DNA from: Lacibacter cauensis
GTDB taxonomy: Bacteria; Bacteroidota; Bacteroidia; Chitinophagales; Chitinophagaceae
Length of the DNA stretch: 64,000 nucleotides
Direction: 5' to 3'
Assembly (NCBI RefSeq): GCF_007830055.1
Contig: NZ_VLLE01000003.1
Location: 682,001-746,000, forward strand
Positions within the stretch are counted from its first letter, which is position 1. Every line of letters begins with the position of its first letter. The notes under the pieces were generated by a model. The model was not told the DNA's origin and did not search any database. It worked only from the letters and a program-made list of their open reading frames with translations. A program made the position numbers and the translations under genes. This document shows, one piece after another, positions 43,939-52,271 of this stretch.

Positions 43939-46179
43939 ATGAAGTACAGAAGAATTTTAATGGCTGCTGTTTGTATGGTTGCAACAGCAGTTCAGGCACA
44001 AGAGCAGAACATGGAGCGTGATACACAACGTGTACACACCAAATACCTTTCAGAAATTACCTTGGTTGGCCGAAACACCCGTGCCGATATTCATTTTTTG
44101 CCCGAAGTACTGGGCACACAAATCAACGCCGGTAAAAAGAATTCGCTGATTGTTACAGATAATGTGCAAGGGAATGTGGTAACCAACAGTATGCGGCAGG
44201 TAATGGCAAAAGTGCCGGGCATACAGGTTTGGGAAAGCGATCCCAGCGGTATACAAATTGGTATTGCTGCACGTGGTCTCAGCCCCAACCGCAGCTGGGA
44301 ATTCAACCTCCGCCAAAACGGTTACGATATTACAAGCGATCCGTTTGGTTACCCCGAAGCGTATTACACACCACAGCTCAACTCGGTACAACGTATACAG
44401 GTGGTGCGTGGCGCAGGCAGTTTGCAATACGGTCCGCAGTTTGGAGGTATGGTGAATTTTGTAATGAAGAACGGCAGCGAAATCAATAAACCTTTTCAAT
44501 TCGAAACACAGCAAACAGCAGGAAGCTTTGGCCTGTTTAATACATATAATGCAATAGGAGGCGAAACAAACAAAGCACATTATTATGCTTTCTGGGATCG
44601 CAGAAGTGGTGATGGCTCACGCCCTAACAGTGCATTTACCGTAAATACCGGCTACGGTTCGGTTACCTTAAAGGCAACTGCTAAACTGAAGCTGGGTATG
44701 GAGTACACACATTTCGATTACCGCAGTCAGCAGCCCGGTGGTTTAACAGATGCACAGTTTACGCAGAATCATTTGCAGAGTTTTCGCAGCCGCAACTGGT
44801 TCAATATAAAATGGAACATGCTTGCGTTGAACACCGATTATACCATCAATGAAAAAAGCCGTTTTAACCTGAAAGTATTTGGTATGGCGGGCGATCGCAA
44901 CAGCAATGGCTTTCTGGCTACTCCTAATATCAAAGACACGATCAATGCTGCAACATTGCAGTACAACAACCGCAGGGTAGATGTAGATGAATACCGCAAT
45001 GCCGGTGCTGAGTTTCGTTATGTAAACGAATACAAAATCGGCAAACTCAAAAATACACTTGCAGCAGGCGTGCGTTATTTCTATGGTAATACAAACCGTA
45101 AGCAAAACGGCAAAGGCGATACCAGCAGCGATTATAATTTCAACCTGCTCTCCGATTTTGGTACCAACCTCAGCTTTGTTACCAACAATGCGGCTGTATT
45201 TGCCGAAAACATTCTGCACATTGGCGAAAAGTTTATTCTTATTCCGGGTGTACGTTATGAGAGCATCCGCAACAGTGCCAATGGTCGCATCAGTTTTAAC
45301 AGCAATGGCAGTGAAAATAAAATCAACAATCAAAACCGCACCCGTAACTTTCTGTTGGCAGGTGTGGGTGCAGAATATCATATTGGCAGTACAGAATTGT
45401 ATGCCAACTGGTCGCAGGCTTACCGCCCCATGTTGTTCAGCGATTTAACGGCTAATCCTACTACCGATGTTATTGATCAGAATCTGAAAGATGCAAAAGG
45501 GTACAATATTGATTTAGGCTGGAGAGGCACAGTTAAAGAATATTTATTCTTTGATGTAAGCGGATACTTTTTGCAATACAACAACCGCATCGGTGCCATC
45601 ACTCAGCAGCGTACCGATGGCAGCTTTTATAATTTCCGTACCAATGTTGGTAACAGCAGCAGCAAAGGAGCTGAATTGCTGGTGGAGTTCAGTCCGGTAA
45701 AAGCATTCTTCAAGCAATCAACATCTGGAAATATTACCCTCTTTGCTTCGATGGGTTTTATTGATGCACGATACGATAATGTCAAGGTGGTAACCCGTAA
45801 TGGAAACACATTAACGGAGTCAACACTCAGCAACAAAAAAGTAGAGAATGCGCCAGAGCAGATCATTCGTACAGGTATTACCTACAGCTACAAAAAGCTT
45901 ACGGCTAATGTGCAATACAATTACGTTAGCAAAGCTTTCAGCGACGCCAACAATACAGTTACACCGGTAGCAACAGGTGTTAACGGTCTCATCCCTTCTT
46001 ACCAGGTGGTGGATATTGCGGGAACGTATAAGTTTACCGAGCGCTTTTATGTAAAAGGCGGCATCAGTAACCTGTTCAACGAAAAATACTTTACCCGCAG
46101 GGCTGGTGGTTATCCCGGTCCCGGTATCATGACAGCCGAACCACGTAACTTTTTCTTTACCGTGGGAGCGAAGTTTTAA
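43939..46179 (+). CDS. FecA-like TonB-dependent receptor
   Basis: Outer-membrane receptor of 746 residues, signal peptide 1-20 (ending VQAQ). There is no carboxypeptidase-like domain, unlike the receptor at 16579. The plug (about 50-175) includes VMAKVPGIQVWESDPSG, GIAARGLSPNRSWEFNLRQN, GYPEAYYTPQLNSV and VVRGAGSLQYGPQFGGMVNF, a set that resembles the ferric citrate receptor FecA. The barrel ends in the aromatic terminus FFFTVGAKF, with GISNLFNEKYFTRR in the C-terminal motif. No FecI/FecR sigma/antisigma pair is adjacent. Ferric citrate or a related chelate is the likely substrate by similarity only. Divergent from hemN. Confidence 0.88.
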   Translation: MKYRRILMAAVCMVATAVQAQEQNMERDTQRVHTKYLSEITLVGRNTRADIHFLPEVLGTQINAGKKNSLIVTDNVQGNVVTNSMRQVMAKVPGIQVWESDPSGIQIGIAARGLSPNRSWEFNLRQNGYDITSDPFGYPEAYYTPQLNSVQRIQVVRGAGSLQYGPQFGGMVNFVMKNGSEINKPFQFETQQTAGSFGLFNTYNAIGGETNKAHYYAFWDRRSGDGSRPNSAFTVNTGYGSVTLKATAKLKLGMEYTHFDYRSQQPGGLTDAQFTQNHLQSFRSRNWFNIKWNMLALNTDYTINEKSRFNLKVFGMAGDRNSNGFLATPNIKDTINAATLQYNNRRVDVDEYRNAGAEFRYVNEYKIGKLKNTLAAGVRYFYGNTNRKQNGKGDTSSDYNFNLLSDFGTNLSFVTNNAAVFAENILHIGEKFILIPGVRYESIRNSANGRISFNSNGSENKINNQNRTRNFLLAGVGAEYHIGSTELYANWSQAYRPMLFSDLTANPTTDVIDQNLKDAKGYNIDLGWRGTVKEYLFFDVSGYFLQYNNRIGAITQQRTDGSFYNFRTNVGNSSSKGAELLVEFSPVKAFFKQSTSGNITLFASMGFIDARYDNVKVVTRNGNTLTESTLSNKKVENAPEQIIRTGITYSYKKLTANVQYNYVSKAFSDANNTVTPVATGVNGLIPSYQVVDIAGTYKFTERFYVKGGISNLFNEKYFTRRAGGYPGPGIMTAEPRNFFFTVGAKF

Positions 46180-46197
46180 ATTGTTCCTGTTTCATTG

Positions 46198-46234
46198 TAA
46201 AAACCCCAAACGGCAAGGCTGTTTGGGGTTTTTG
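46198..46234 (+). terminator. rho-independent terminator
   Basis: AAAAACCCCAAAC pairs with GTTTGGGGTTTTT around a 9-nt loop, 20 bp after the TonB receptor stop. Confidence 0.9.
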
Positions 46235-46269
46235 GCTGAAATACGCCTCGTTTGCCTTCCTAAACTTCT

Positions 46270-46277
46270 TACCTTTG
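46270..46277 (+). promoter_or_regulatory. predicted -7 element of ileS
   Basis: TACCTTTG, an exact TAnnTTTG, 35 bp before the ATG; TTTG at 46251-46254 is a candidate -33 element with a short spacer. Confidence 0.5.
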
Positions 46278-46312
46278 GCGACTTTTAGACGAATTACGAC
46301 CGATATAATTAT

Positions 46313-49300
46313 ATGAGTACGAAATACAGAGAGTTTTCACAGCTGAATTTGCCCTCCATTGAACAGGAAATACTGGCAAAATGGGATGCCGAACAGGCAT
46401 TTCAGAAAAGCATCGAGGTAAGAGAAGGGGCTACACCTTTCGTGTTTTACGAAGGTCCGCCCAGTGCCAACGGTATGCCCGGCATTCACCACGTTATTTC
46501 CCGTACGCTGAAGGATCTGGTATGTCGTTACAAAACCATGAAAGGTTTTAAAGTAAACCGTAAGGGCGGATGGGATACGCATGGTTTGCCCATTGAGTTG
46601 GGAGTTGAAAAAGAACTCGGTATTACCAAAGAAGATATTGGCGTAAAGATCACGGTTGAAGAATACAACAAGAAGTGCCGTGAAGCGGTATTGCGTTATA
46701 AAGACAAGTGGGATGAGATTACGAAGAAGATGGGTTATTGGGTTGATCTGAACGATCCCTACATCACTTTCGATAACAACTACATTGAAACTCTGTGGTG
46801 GTTACTACAGCAGTTGTACAAAAAAGGATTGCTGTACGAAAGTGTAAGCATTCAACCGTATTCACCTGCAGCAGGCACCGGTTTGAGTAGTCATGAACTG
46901 AACCAGCCCGGCACCTACAAAGATGTAAAAGACACGAGTGCAACTGTGATGTTCCGTGCCACACAGGATGAGAAGAGTAAATTTTTGCATGATGCAGTAC
47001 ATGGTGCAGAAGTATTCTTCATGGCGTGGACCACTACACCTTGGACATTACCAAGCAACCTTGGCTTAACGGTTGGCCCCAATATTGACTATGTGTTGGT
47101 GCAAACCTTCAATCCGTATACACACCTGCCCGTAAATGTTGTGCTGGCTAAAGACCTGGTGCACAAGTATCTGAAAGCAGAAGGAGAGAACGGCGATTTT
47201 GAAGGCTACAACGGCGAACAGAAATTATTACCGTGGAAGATCATCACTTCATTCAAAGGCTCCCAACTCGAAGGTTTGCATTACGAGCAACTGTTGCCGT
47301 ACGAAGCCAACAGCATTGATGAAGTAAAACGCATTACGCCTGATGCTGATCCTTTCCGTGTATTGATCGGTGACTTTGTTACAACAGAAGATGGTACCGG
47401 TATTGTGCATACTGCTCCTGCCTTTGGTGCAGATGACTATCGTGTAGGTAAAAAATACAACATTGGTATTTTAACCATGGTTGATCGTGAAGGAAAGTTC
47501 CTTGATGGATTAGGTGAGTTCAGCAATCGTTATGTAAAGAATTACAAAGACGAGAAAGAGTATGTAGATGTGAATGTTGACATCTGCGTAAAACTCAAAA
47601 AAGAAAACCGTGCATTTAAGGTAGAGAAATACGAACACAGTTACCCGCATTGCTGGAGAACGGATAAGCCAATTCTTTACTATCCGTTGGATGCATGGTT
47701 CATCAAAACCACTGCCATCAAAGACAAGATGGTGGAATTGAATAAAACCATCAACTGGAAACCAAAATCAACCGGCGAAGGCCGCTTCGGCAACTGGTTA
47801 GAGAATATGGTTGACTGGAACCTGAGCCGTTCACGTTTCTGGGGTACCGCATTGCCCATCTGGAAAACAGAAGACGGTGAAGAAGAAATTTGTATCGGCA
47901 CTGTAGAAGAGTTGAAAGAAAATGCAGCGAAAGCAGATGCAACACTTGGCACCAACAATGCAAAATATTTGGGTAACGATATCGATTTACATAAACCGTA
48001 TGTAGATGAGATTGTGCTCATCAGCCCAAGCGGCAAACCCATGAAACGTGTACCTGACTTAATTGATGTTTGGTTCGACAGTGGTGCAATGCCGTATGCA
48101 CAGTGGGGATTGGATCATGAGAAGGTGAAGAAAGGAGAGAAGTATCCGTTCAAACTTCCTGCAGGCGTTGAAAAGTTTGAAGATCTGTATCCTGCAAGCT
48201 TTATTGCGGAAGGTGTGGATCAGACACGTGGATGGTTCTATACTCTTCATGCAATTGCATCACTCGTGTATGATAGTGTTGCGTACAAAACTGTTGTAAG
48301 TAACGGATTGGTGTTAGATAAGAATGGTAACAAAATGAGTAAGCGCCTCGGCAACGTGGTGAACCCATTTGAAACCATCGAGAAGTTTGGTGCCGATGCT
48401 ACACGCTGGTACCTCATTACCAATGCATCGCCCTGGGATAATTTAAAGTTTGATATTGAAGGCATCAAAGAAGTGCAGCGCAAATTCTTTGGTACGCTGT
48501 ATAATACCTACCAGTTCTTCGCTTTGTATGCCAACGTAGATGGATTTGCGTTTAAAGAAGCTGCCATTCCGGTAAAAGATCGTCCGGAAATTGATCAGTG
48601 GATTTTGTCATCCCTTCATACACTGATCAAAAAAGTAACGGATGCAATGGATGATTACGAACCAACGCAAGCCGGCCGTTTAATTGAAGAATTTGTAGAT
48701 GAGCATTTGAGCAACTGGTATGTGCGTTTGTGCCGTCGCCGTTTTTGGAAAGGCGAATACGAGCAGGATAAGATCAGCGCTTATCAAACTTTGTACGAAT
48801 GTTTAGAAACGGTACTTCGCTTAATGGCACCTGTATCGCCATTCTTCAGCGATGCTATTTTCACTGAGCTCAACAAAGTGAGTGGCCGCTTCAACGCAGC
48901 ATCTATCCACCACGTTGATTTCCCTGTTGCAGATGAATCATTAATCGATGCAGCTCTGGAAGAACGCATGCAGTTGGCACAGGATGCTTCTTCTTTGGTG
49001 CTTTCGCTCCGCAAAAAAGTGAACATCAAAGTGCGTCAGCCTTTGCAGAAAATATTGATCCCGGTGTTGAGTAATGGTATGCAGGAGCAGTTTGGTAAGG
49101 TGGAAGATATTATTAAGAGTGAGGTGAACGTAAAGGAGATTGAATACCTTACTGCCGACAATACGTTCATTAAAAAGAAGATCAAACCCAACTTTATTGC
49201 ATTGGGTAAAAAGCTTGGACCAAAGATGAAGGCAGTTTCAACGGCGCTTGCAGCCTTCACCCAGGAACAAATTGCACAAATTGAGCGTGAAACTGTTTAT

Positions 49301-49699
49301 AATCTGTTGATAGAGAATGAAACCGTTCCATTATATTTGACAGATGTAGAAATTCTCAGCGAAGATGTACCCGGTTGGATGGTAACCAATAAAGGAGCCG
49401 TAACCGTGGCGCTGGATGTAACCATTACCCCCGAATTACTCAACGAAGGGAATGCCCGGGAACTGGTGAACCGCATCCAGAAAATCCGCAAGGAGAGCGG
49501 GTTTGAGCTGACTGACAGGATTGCTGTAGAGCTATCGTTTAACGAGGCTCTCGAGCCATCCATCACTCAATTTAAATCCTATATTTGCGCCGAAATTTTG
49601 GCAGACAGCCTCGAAATGGTTCCCGAATTAACCAACGGAACAGATATTGAGGTAAACGATTTTAACCTAAAAGTTCAAGTACTCAAAAAAGGAGGATAG
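46313..49699 (+). CDS. ileS: isoleucine--tRNA ligase
   Basis: Class I synthetase that charges tRNA-Ile and edits valine. 1128 residues, in the long size class of the eukaryote-like IleS type usual in Bacteroidota. The HIGH-equivalent GIHH is at 57-60 in YEGPPSANGMPGIHH; the CP1 editing domain has MAWTTTPWTLPSN and EDGTGIVHTAPAFGADDY; and the KMSKR loop is near 672-676 (NGNKMSKRLGNV in context). The C-terminal anticodon-binding part runs to the end without an obvious four-cysteine zinc finger. The stop is 1 bp before the DksA-like gene, so the two are probably co-translated. Confidence 0.97.
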   Translation: MSTKYREFSQLNLPSIEQEILAKWDAEQAFQKSIEVREGATPFVFYEGPPSANGMPGIHHVISRTLKDLVCRYKTMKGFKVNRKGGWDTHGLPIELGVEKELGITKEDIGVKITVEEYNKKCREAVLRYKDKWDEITKKMGYWVDLNDPYITFDNNYIETLWWLLQQLYKKGLLYESVSIQPYSPAAGTGLSSHELNQPGTYKDVKDTSATVMFRATQDEKSKFLHDAVHGAEVFFMAWTTTPWTLPSNLGLTVGPNIDYVLVQTFNPYTHLPVNVVLAKDLVHKYLKAEGENGDFEGYNGEQKLLPWKIITSFKGSQLEGLHYEQLLPYEANSIDEVKRITPDADPFRVLIGDFVTTEDGTGIVHTAPAFGADDYRVGKKYNIGILTMVDREGKFLDGLGEFSNRYVKNYKDEKEYVDVNVDICVKLKKENRAFKVEKYEHSYPHCWRTDKPILYYPLDAWFIKTTAIKDKMVELNKTINWKPKSTGEGRFGNWLENMVDWNLSRSRFWGTALPIWKTEDGEEEICIGTVEELKENAAKADATLGTNNAKYLGNDIDLHKPYVDEIVLISPSGKPMKRVPDLIDVWFDSGAMPYAQWGLDHEKVKKGEKYPFKLPAGVEKFEDLYPASFIAEGVDQTRGWFYTLHAIASLVYDSVAYKTVVSNGLVLDKNGNKMSKRLGNVVNPFETIEKFGADATRWYLITNASPWDNLKFDIEGIKEVQRKFFGTLYNTYQFFALYANVDGFAFKEAAIPVKDRPEIDQWILSSLHTLIKKVTDAMDDYEPTQAGRLIEEFVDEHLSNWYVRLCRRRFWKGEYEQDKISAYQTLYECLETVLRLMAPVSPFFSDAIFTELNKVSGRFNAASIHHVDFPVADESLIDAALEERMQLAQDASSLVLSLRKKVNIKVRQPLQKILIPVLSNGMQEQFGKVEDIIKSEVNVKEIEYLTADNTFIKKKIKPNFIALGKKLGPKMKAVSTALAAFTQEQIAQIERETVYNLLIENETVPLYLTDVEILSEDVPGWMVTNKGAVTVALDVTITPELLNEGNARELVNRIQKIRKESGFELTDRIAVELSFNEALEPSITQFKSYICAEILADSLEMVPELTNGTDIEVNDFNLKVQVLKKGG

Positions 49700-49700
49700 A

Positions 49701-50543
49701 ATGGCAACTAAAAAGAAAGCAGCCAAAGCAGCCCCTAAAAAAGTGGCTAAACCCGCAGCAAAACCAGCACCCAAGAAGGCGGCGAAGCCTGCTGCGAAAA
49801 AGCCTGCTCCTAAACCCGTCGCCAAAAAGGCTGCAGCGAAACCGGCACCCAAAAAGGCAGCTAAACCTGCTCCTAAACCGGTAGCGAAGGCCGCCAAACC
49901 GGTTGCAAAGCCAGTAGCCAAGCCTGTTGCAAAGCCAGCAGCGAAACCAGCGCCCGTAGAAAAACCCGTGAGTGCAATTAAACCGACCGTTAAACAAGCA
50001 ATCAAAGAATTGAAAAAAGAAGCAAAAAAGCCGGCACCTCCCAAAGAGATTAAGCCTATCAAAACATCGGTGAACACATCGGTGAAATATCAACCCGATT
50101 TTACAAAATCAGTATTAGATAAAACAGTGGAAGAAAAACCTCAAGGACCGTTGGTTCGTTACAGTGATGCCGACCTGCAGGAGTTTAGAGAACTCATCCA
50201 ACGTAAACTGGAAGCGGCAAAGAAAGAATTATCGTATTTACAGGGTTTAATTACCCGTAAAGATGACCAGGGTGGTGATGGCGACGATGGCCGTTATATG
50301 ACCATGGAAGATGGCAGCGTAAGTATGGAGCGTGAACAACTGAGCCAGATGGCCAGCCGCCAGATTACTTACATCGACCACCTCGAAAAAGCCCTGATGC
50401 GTATTGAAAATAAAACCTACGGTATTTGCCGTGTAACCGGTAAGCTGATTGATAAAGCCCGTTTACGTGCAGTGCCACATGCAACCCTGAGCATTGAAGC
50501 GAAGATGGGTATTGTAAAAGGTCCTCAGCCAGCAGGCGAGTAA
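49701..50543 (+). CDS. DksA/TraR-like protein with histone-H1-like Lys/Ala/Pro tail
   Basis: 280 residues. Residues 1-120 are a low-complexity Lys-Ala-Pro region made of repeated PAAKPAPKKAAKP-type units, like the C-terminus of histone H1, so probably DNA or RNA binding. Residues about 155-270 match the DksA/TraR fold: a coiled coil (FRELIQRKLEAAKKELSYL), then TYGICRVTGKLIDKARLRAVPHA. Of the four zinc ligands only C243 remains; the others are T246, S264 and A267, so classical zinc binding is lost. The coiled-coil tip has no clear DxxDxA motif. It begins 1 bp after ileS, with AAAGGAGG inside the ileS end as ribosome-binding site. Role inferred: a transcription or nucleoid protein. Confidence 0.82.
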   Translation: MATKKKAAKAAPKKVAKPAAKPAPKKAAKPAAKKPAPKPVAKKAAAKPAPKKAAKPAPKPVAKAAKPVAKPVAKPVAKPAAKPAPVEKPVSAIKPTVKQAIKELKKEAKKPAPPKEIKPIKTSVNTSVKYQPDFTKSVLDKTVEEKPQGPLVRYSDADLQEFRELIQRKLEAAKKELSYLQGLITRKDDQGGDGDDGRYMTMEDGSVSMEREQLSQMASRQITYIDHLEKALMRIENKTYGICRVTGKLIDKARLRAVPHATLSIEAKMGIVKGPQPAGE

Positions 50544-50567
50544 TTGTCAGCGGCAATAAAATTTGTT

Positions 50568-50594
50568 ACTCCTCCTTTATGGAGGAGTTTTTTT
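50568..50594. terminator. rho-independent terminator
   Basis: ACTCCTCC (50568-50575) pairs with GGAGGAGT (50581-50588), followed by T7. It ends the ileS-dksA-like unit. Confidence 0.88.
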
Positions 50595-50629
50595 ATGTGG
50601 CTGTTGCTGATTGCTTGTTTACAGCATCC

Positions 50630-51589
50630 TCATCGTTTACCCAGCTTTGTTGCAATAAAGCTCACAAAGAAAATCTGGAAGGCATGGAATAACATCAGCG
50701 GCAACAATATAATGCCGATAGCTGCTGTGTGGCTGAACAGGATTTTCGAAAAAACAGTTCCATGGATCAACGATTTTTTAGTACCGCAAAATTGTGCAGT
50801 AATGCGGTCTTCAATAGAAAATTGTAAGCGTTTGGCAATAGAACCGGTAAGAAAATAAATGAAGAAGAATAATCCGGTAACGATGATTGACAGCAACAAC
50901 AGGTGTGTCCACCGCATATTGCTGAAAATCTTTTCTTCAAACGATTCTGCAAAGCTTTTGTAAATGATCAGCAGAATTACACTCTTGTCGAACATCGACA
51001 GATACTTGCTGTAACGTACTGCATATTTTCCCCCAAAACGTTGCAATAAAATCCCCGCCAAAACAGGAAGCATGATTTCAACAATCAGTTTTTTATAAAT
51101 AATACCAAGATCGAAACCTGCCGTACTTGTTTGCAGAAACAAACCCATCCATAAAGGTGTAATCAGAATACCAATAATGCCTGAGATGCTGGCATTAAAA
51201 ATAGCAGCAGGAATATTACCCCGGGCAATGGATACCATTACCACCGATGATGAAACGGTAGATGGCAATGCTGCAAGAAATAAAACCGAGAGCCACAACG
51301 TTTCTTCCTGGAAGATTTTTGCCAACGGATAAAATGGTAATACAACCAGTGGGAAAAAAAGAAAAGTTGAAACATGAATGAGCACATGCATCTTCCAGTT
51401 TTTTAAACCGGCCACCAGTTTATCGGGACTGAGTTTTAATCCATAAAAAAAGAAGATGAGTGAAATACCAACTGAACCGATTGTATCTAACGGAACAGCA
51501 CTTTTATTGGAGCCCCATTGCGGAAAGAAGTAAGCCAGTACAATAACAGCAATGATGAATAAAACAAAAGTATCGGTTTTGAACTTCAT
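50630..51589 (-). CDS. BASS-family (bile acid:sodium symporter-like) transporter
   Basis: Inner-membrane transporter of 319 residues with nine or ten predicted helices, of the YfeH/SbtA-like branch of the bile acid:Na+ symporter superfamily. Motifs: GISLIFFFYGLKLSPDKLVAGLKNWK in the first half, and FLAALPSTVSSSVVMVSIARGN with FNASISGIIGILITPLW, which is the crossover region. The frame is open upstream to 51859, but that 90-residue extension is alanine/valine-rich antisense of a glycine-rich RNA-binding gene and not real; MKFKTDTF at 51589 is the start. Substrate unknown; organic anions or keto acids are typical. Confidence 0.88.
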   Translation of the reverse strand: MKFKTDTFVLFIIAVIVLAYFFPQWGSNKSAVPLDTIGSVGISLIFFFYGLKLSPDKLVAGLKNWKMHVLIHVSTFLFFPLVVLPFYPLAKIFQEETLWLSVLFLAALPSTVSSSVVMVSIARGNIPAAIFNASISGIIGILITPLWMGLFLQTSTAGFDLGIIYKKLIVEIMLPVLAGILLQRFGGKYAVRYSKYLSMFDKSVILLIIYKSFAESFEEKIFSNMRWTHLLLLSIIVTGLFFFIYFLTGSIAKRLQFSIEDRITAQFCGTKKSLIHGTVFSKILFSHTAAIGIILLPLMLFHAFQIFFVSFIATKLGKR

Positions 51590-51660
51590 GAGCGTGTAGC
51601 TTCTTTTTGCAGAATACAGTACAAAGGTATAGGCAACCAATTTGCAGTTGAACGAAATAA

Positions 51661-51689
51661 AAAAACCCTTCGCTTGCCGAAGGGTTTTA
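51661..51689 (-). terminator. terminator after the RNA-binding protein gene
   Basis: AAAACCCTTCG (from 51662) pairs with CGAAGGGTTTT (to 51688) around a 4-5 nt loop; on the minus strand the stem is followed by a T-tract (the A-run before 51666). Confidence 0.85.
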
Positions 51690-51710
51690 TGTAGACGAGT
51701 TATTGTTGGA

Positions 51711-52103
51711 TTAATAGTCTCTGCTATAACCACCGCCGCCACCTTTGTAGCCGCCGCCACCGCCACGGTTGCCGCCGCCTTTAAAGCCGCCGCCACCGCC
51801 GCCACGGTAACCACCACCGCCGCCGCCACCGAAGCTGCGCTTTTTGAAGCCACCGTCATCTTTCTTAGGCTGTGCTTCGTTTACTACAATCTTACGACCT
51901 TGAACGTCTGTGTCGTTCAATTGACTGATCGCAGCTTGTGCTTCTTCTGCATTGTCCATTTCAACAAATGCAAAACCCTTGCTACGGCCAGAGAATTTGT
52001 CGGTTAAAATTTTGGCAGAGCTAACAGTGCCAAATTGCTCAAACAGAGCAGCGAGGTCTTCGTTCGTCATAGACCAGGCGAGGTTTCCTACGTAAATGTT
52101 CAC
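51711..52103 (-). CDS. glycine-rich RRM RNA-binding protein
   Basis: Single RRM followed by a Gly/Arg-rich tail, 130 residues, like cold-inducible RNA-binding proteins of cyanobacteria and Bacteroidota. RNP2 is IYVGNL at residues 3-8; RNP1 is KGFAFVEM near 42-49. The tail (about 85-130) has repeated GGGGYRGGGG-type runs with Arg, Lys and Tyr and ends SRDY. The preferred start is the GTG at 52103, because family members begin directly at NIYVGNL; an ATG 24 bp upstream would add a Phe-rich leader. It probably binds mRNA as a chaperone, often under cold control. A candidate promoter about 120 bp upstream implies a long untranslated leader. Confidence 0.9.
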   Translation of the reverse strand: MNIYVGNLAWSMTNEDLAALFEQFGTVSSAKILTDKFSGRSKGFAFVEMDNAEEAQAAISQLNDTDVQGRKIVVNEAQPKKDDGGFKKRSFGGGGGGGYRGGGGGGFKGGGNRGGGGGYKGGGGGYSRDY

Positions 52104-52223
52104 AATAAAAAAATTAAAAAAAAACAATTATGAACCAGATAGCAACTGAAAACCGAAGGAAACTGATCGAACGAAAAGCATCTGGAGGCTCAGAAAGCAG
52201 GAACTGAATTCATGTTAACCTTA

Positions 52224-52231
52224 TAAAGATA
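52224..52231 (-). promoter_or_regulatory. possible -7 element of the RNA-binding protein gene
   Basis: TATCTTTA on the minus strand, one base off TAnnTTTG. If used, the transcript has a leader of about 115 nt, a length seen in cold-shock mRNAs. Confidence 0.3.
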
Positions 52232-52271
52232 GGGGATTTAAGATGAAAGTAAAAAGCCCCCGGCCAAAATC

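Noticed and set aside
44050-45381. Long minus-strand frames inside the FecA-like receptor gene
   Set aside because: Cysteine- and histidine-rich shadow translations of a clear outer-membrane receptor gene; no initiation signal.
49667-50093. Gly/Ala/Phe-rich open frames antisense to the DksA-like gene
   Set aside because: Low-complexity mirror frames of the Lys/Ala/Pro repeats; no start context or family match.
50630-51859. 90-residue Ala/Val-rich N-terminal extension of the BASS transporter
   Set aside because: The extension overlaps the glycine-rich RNA-binding gene on the same strand in another frame, and its bias is explained by the GGN-rich repeats. The transporter starts at 51589.
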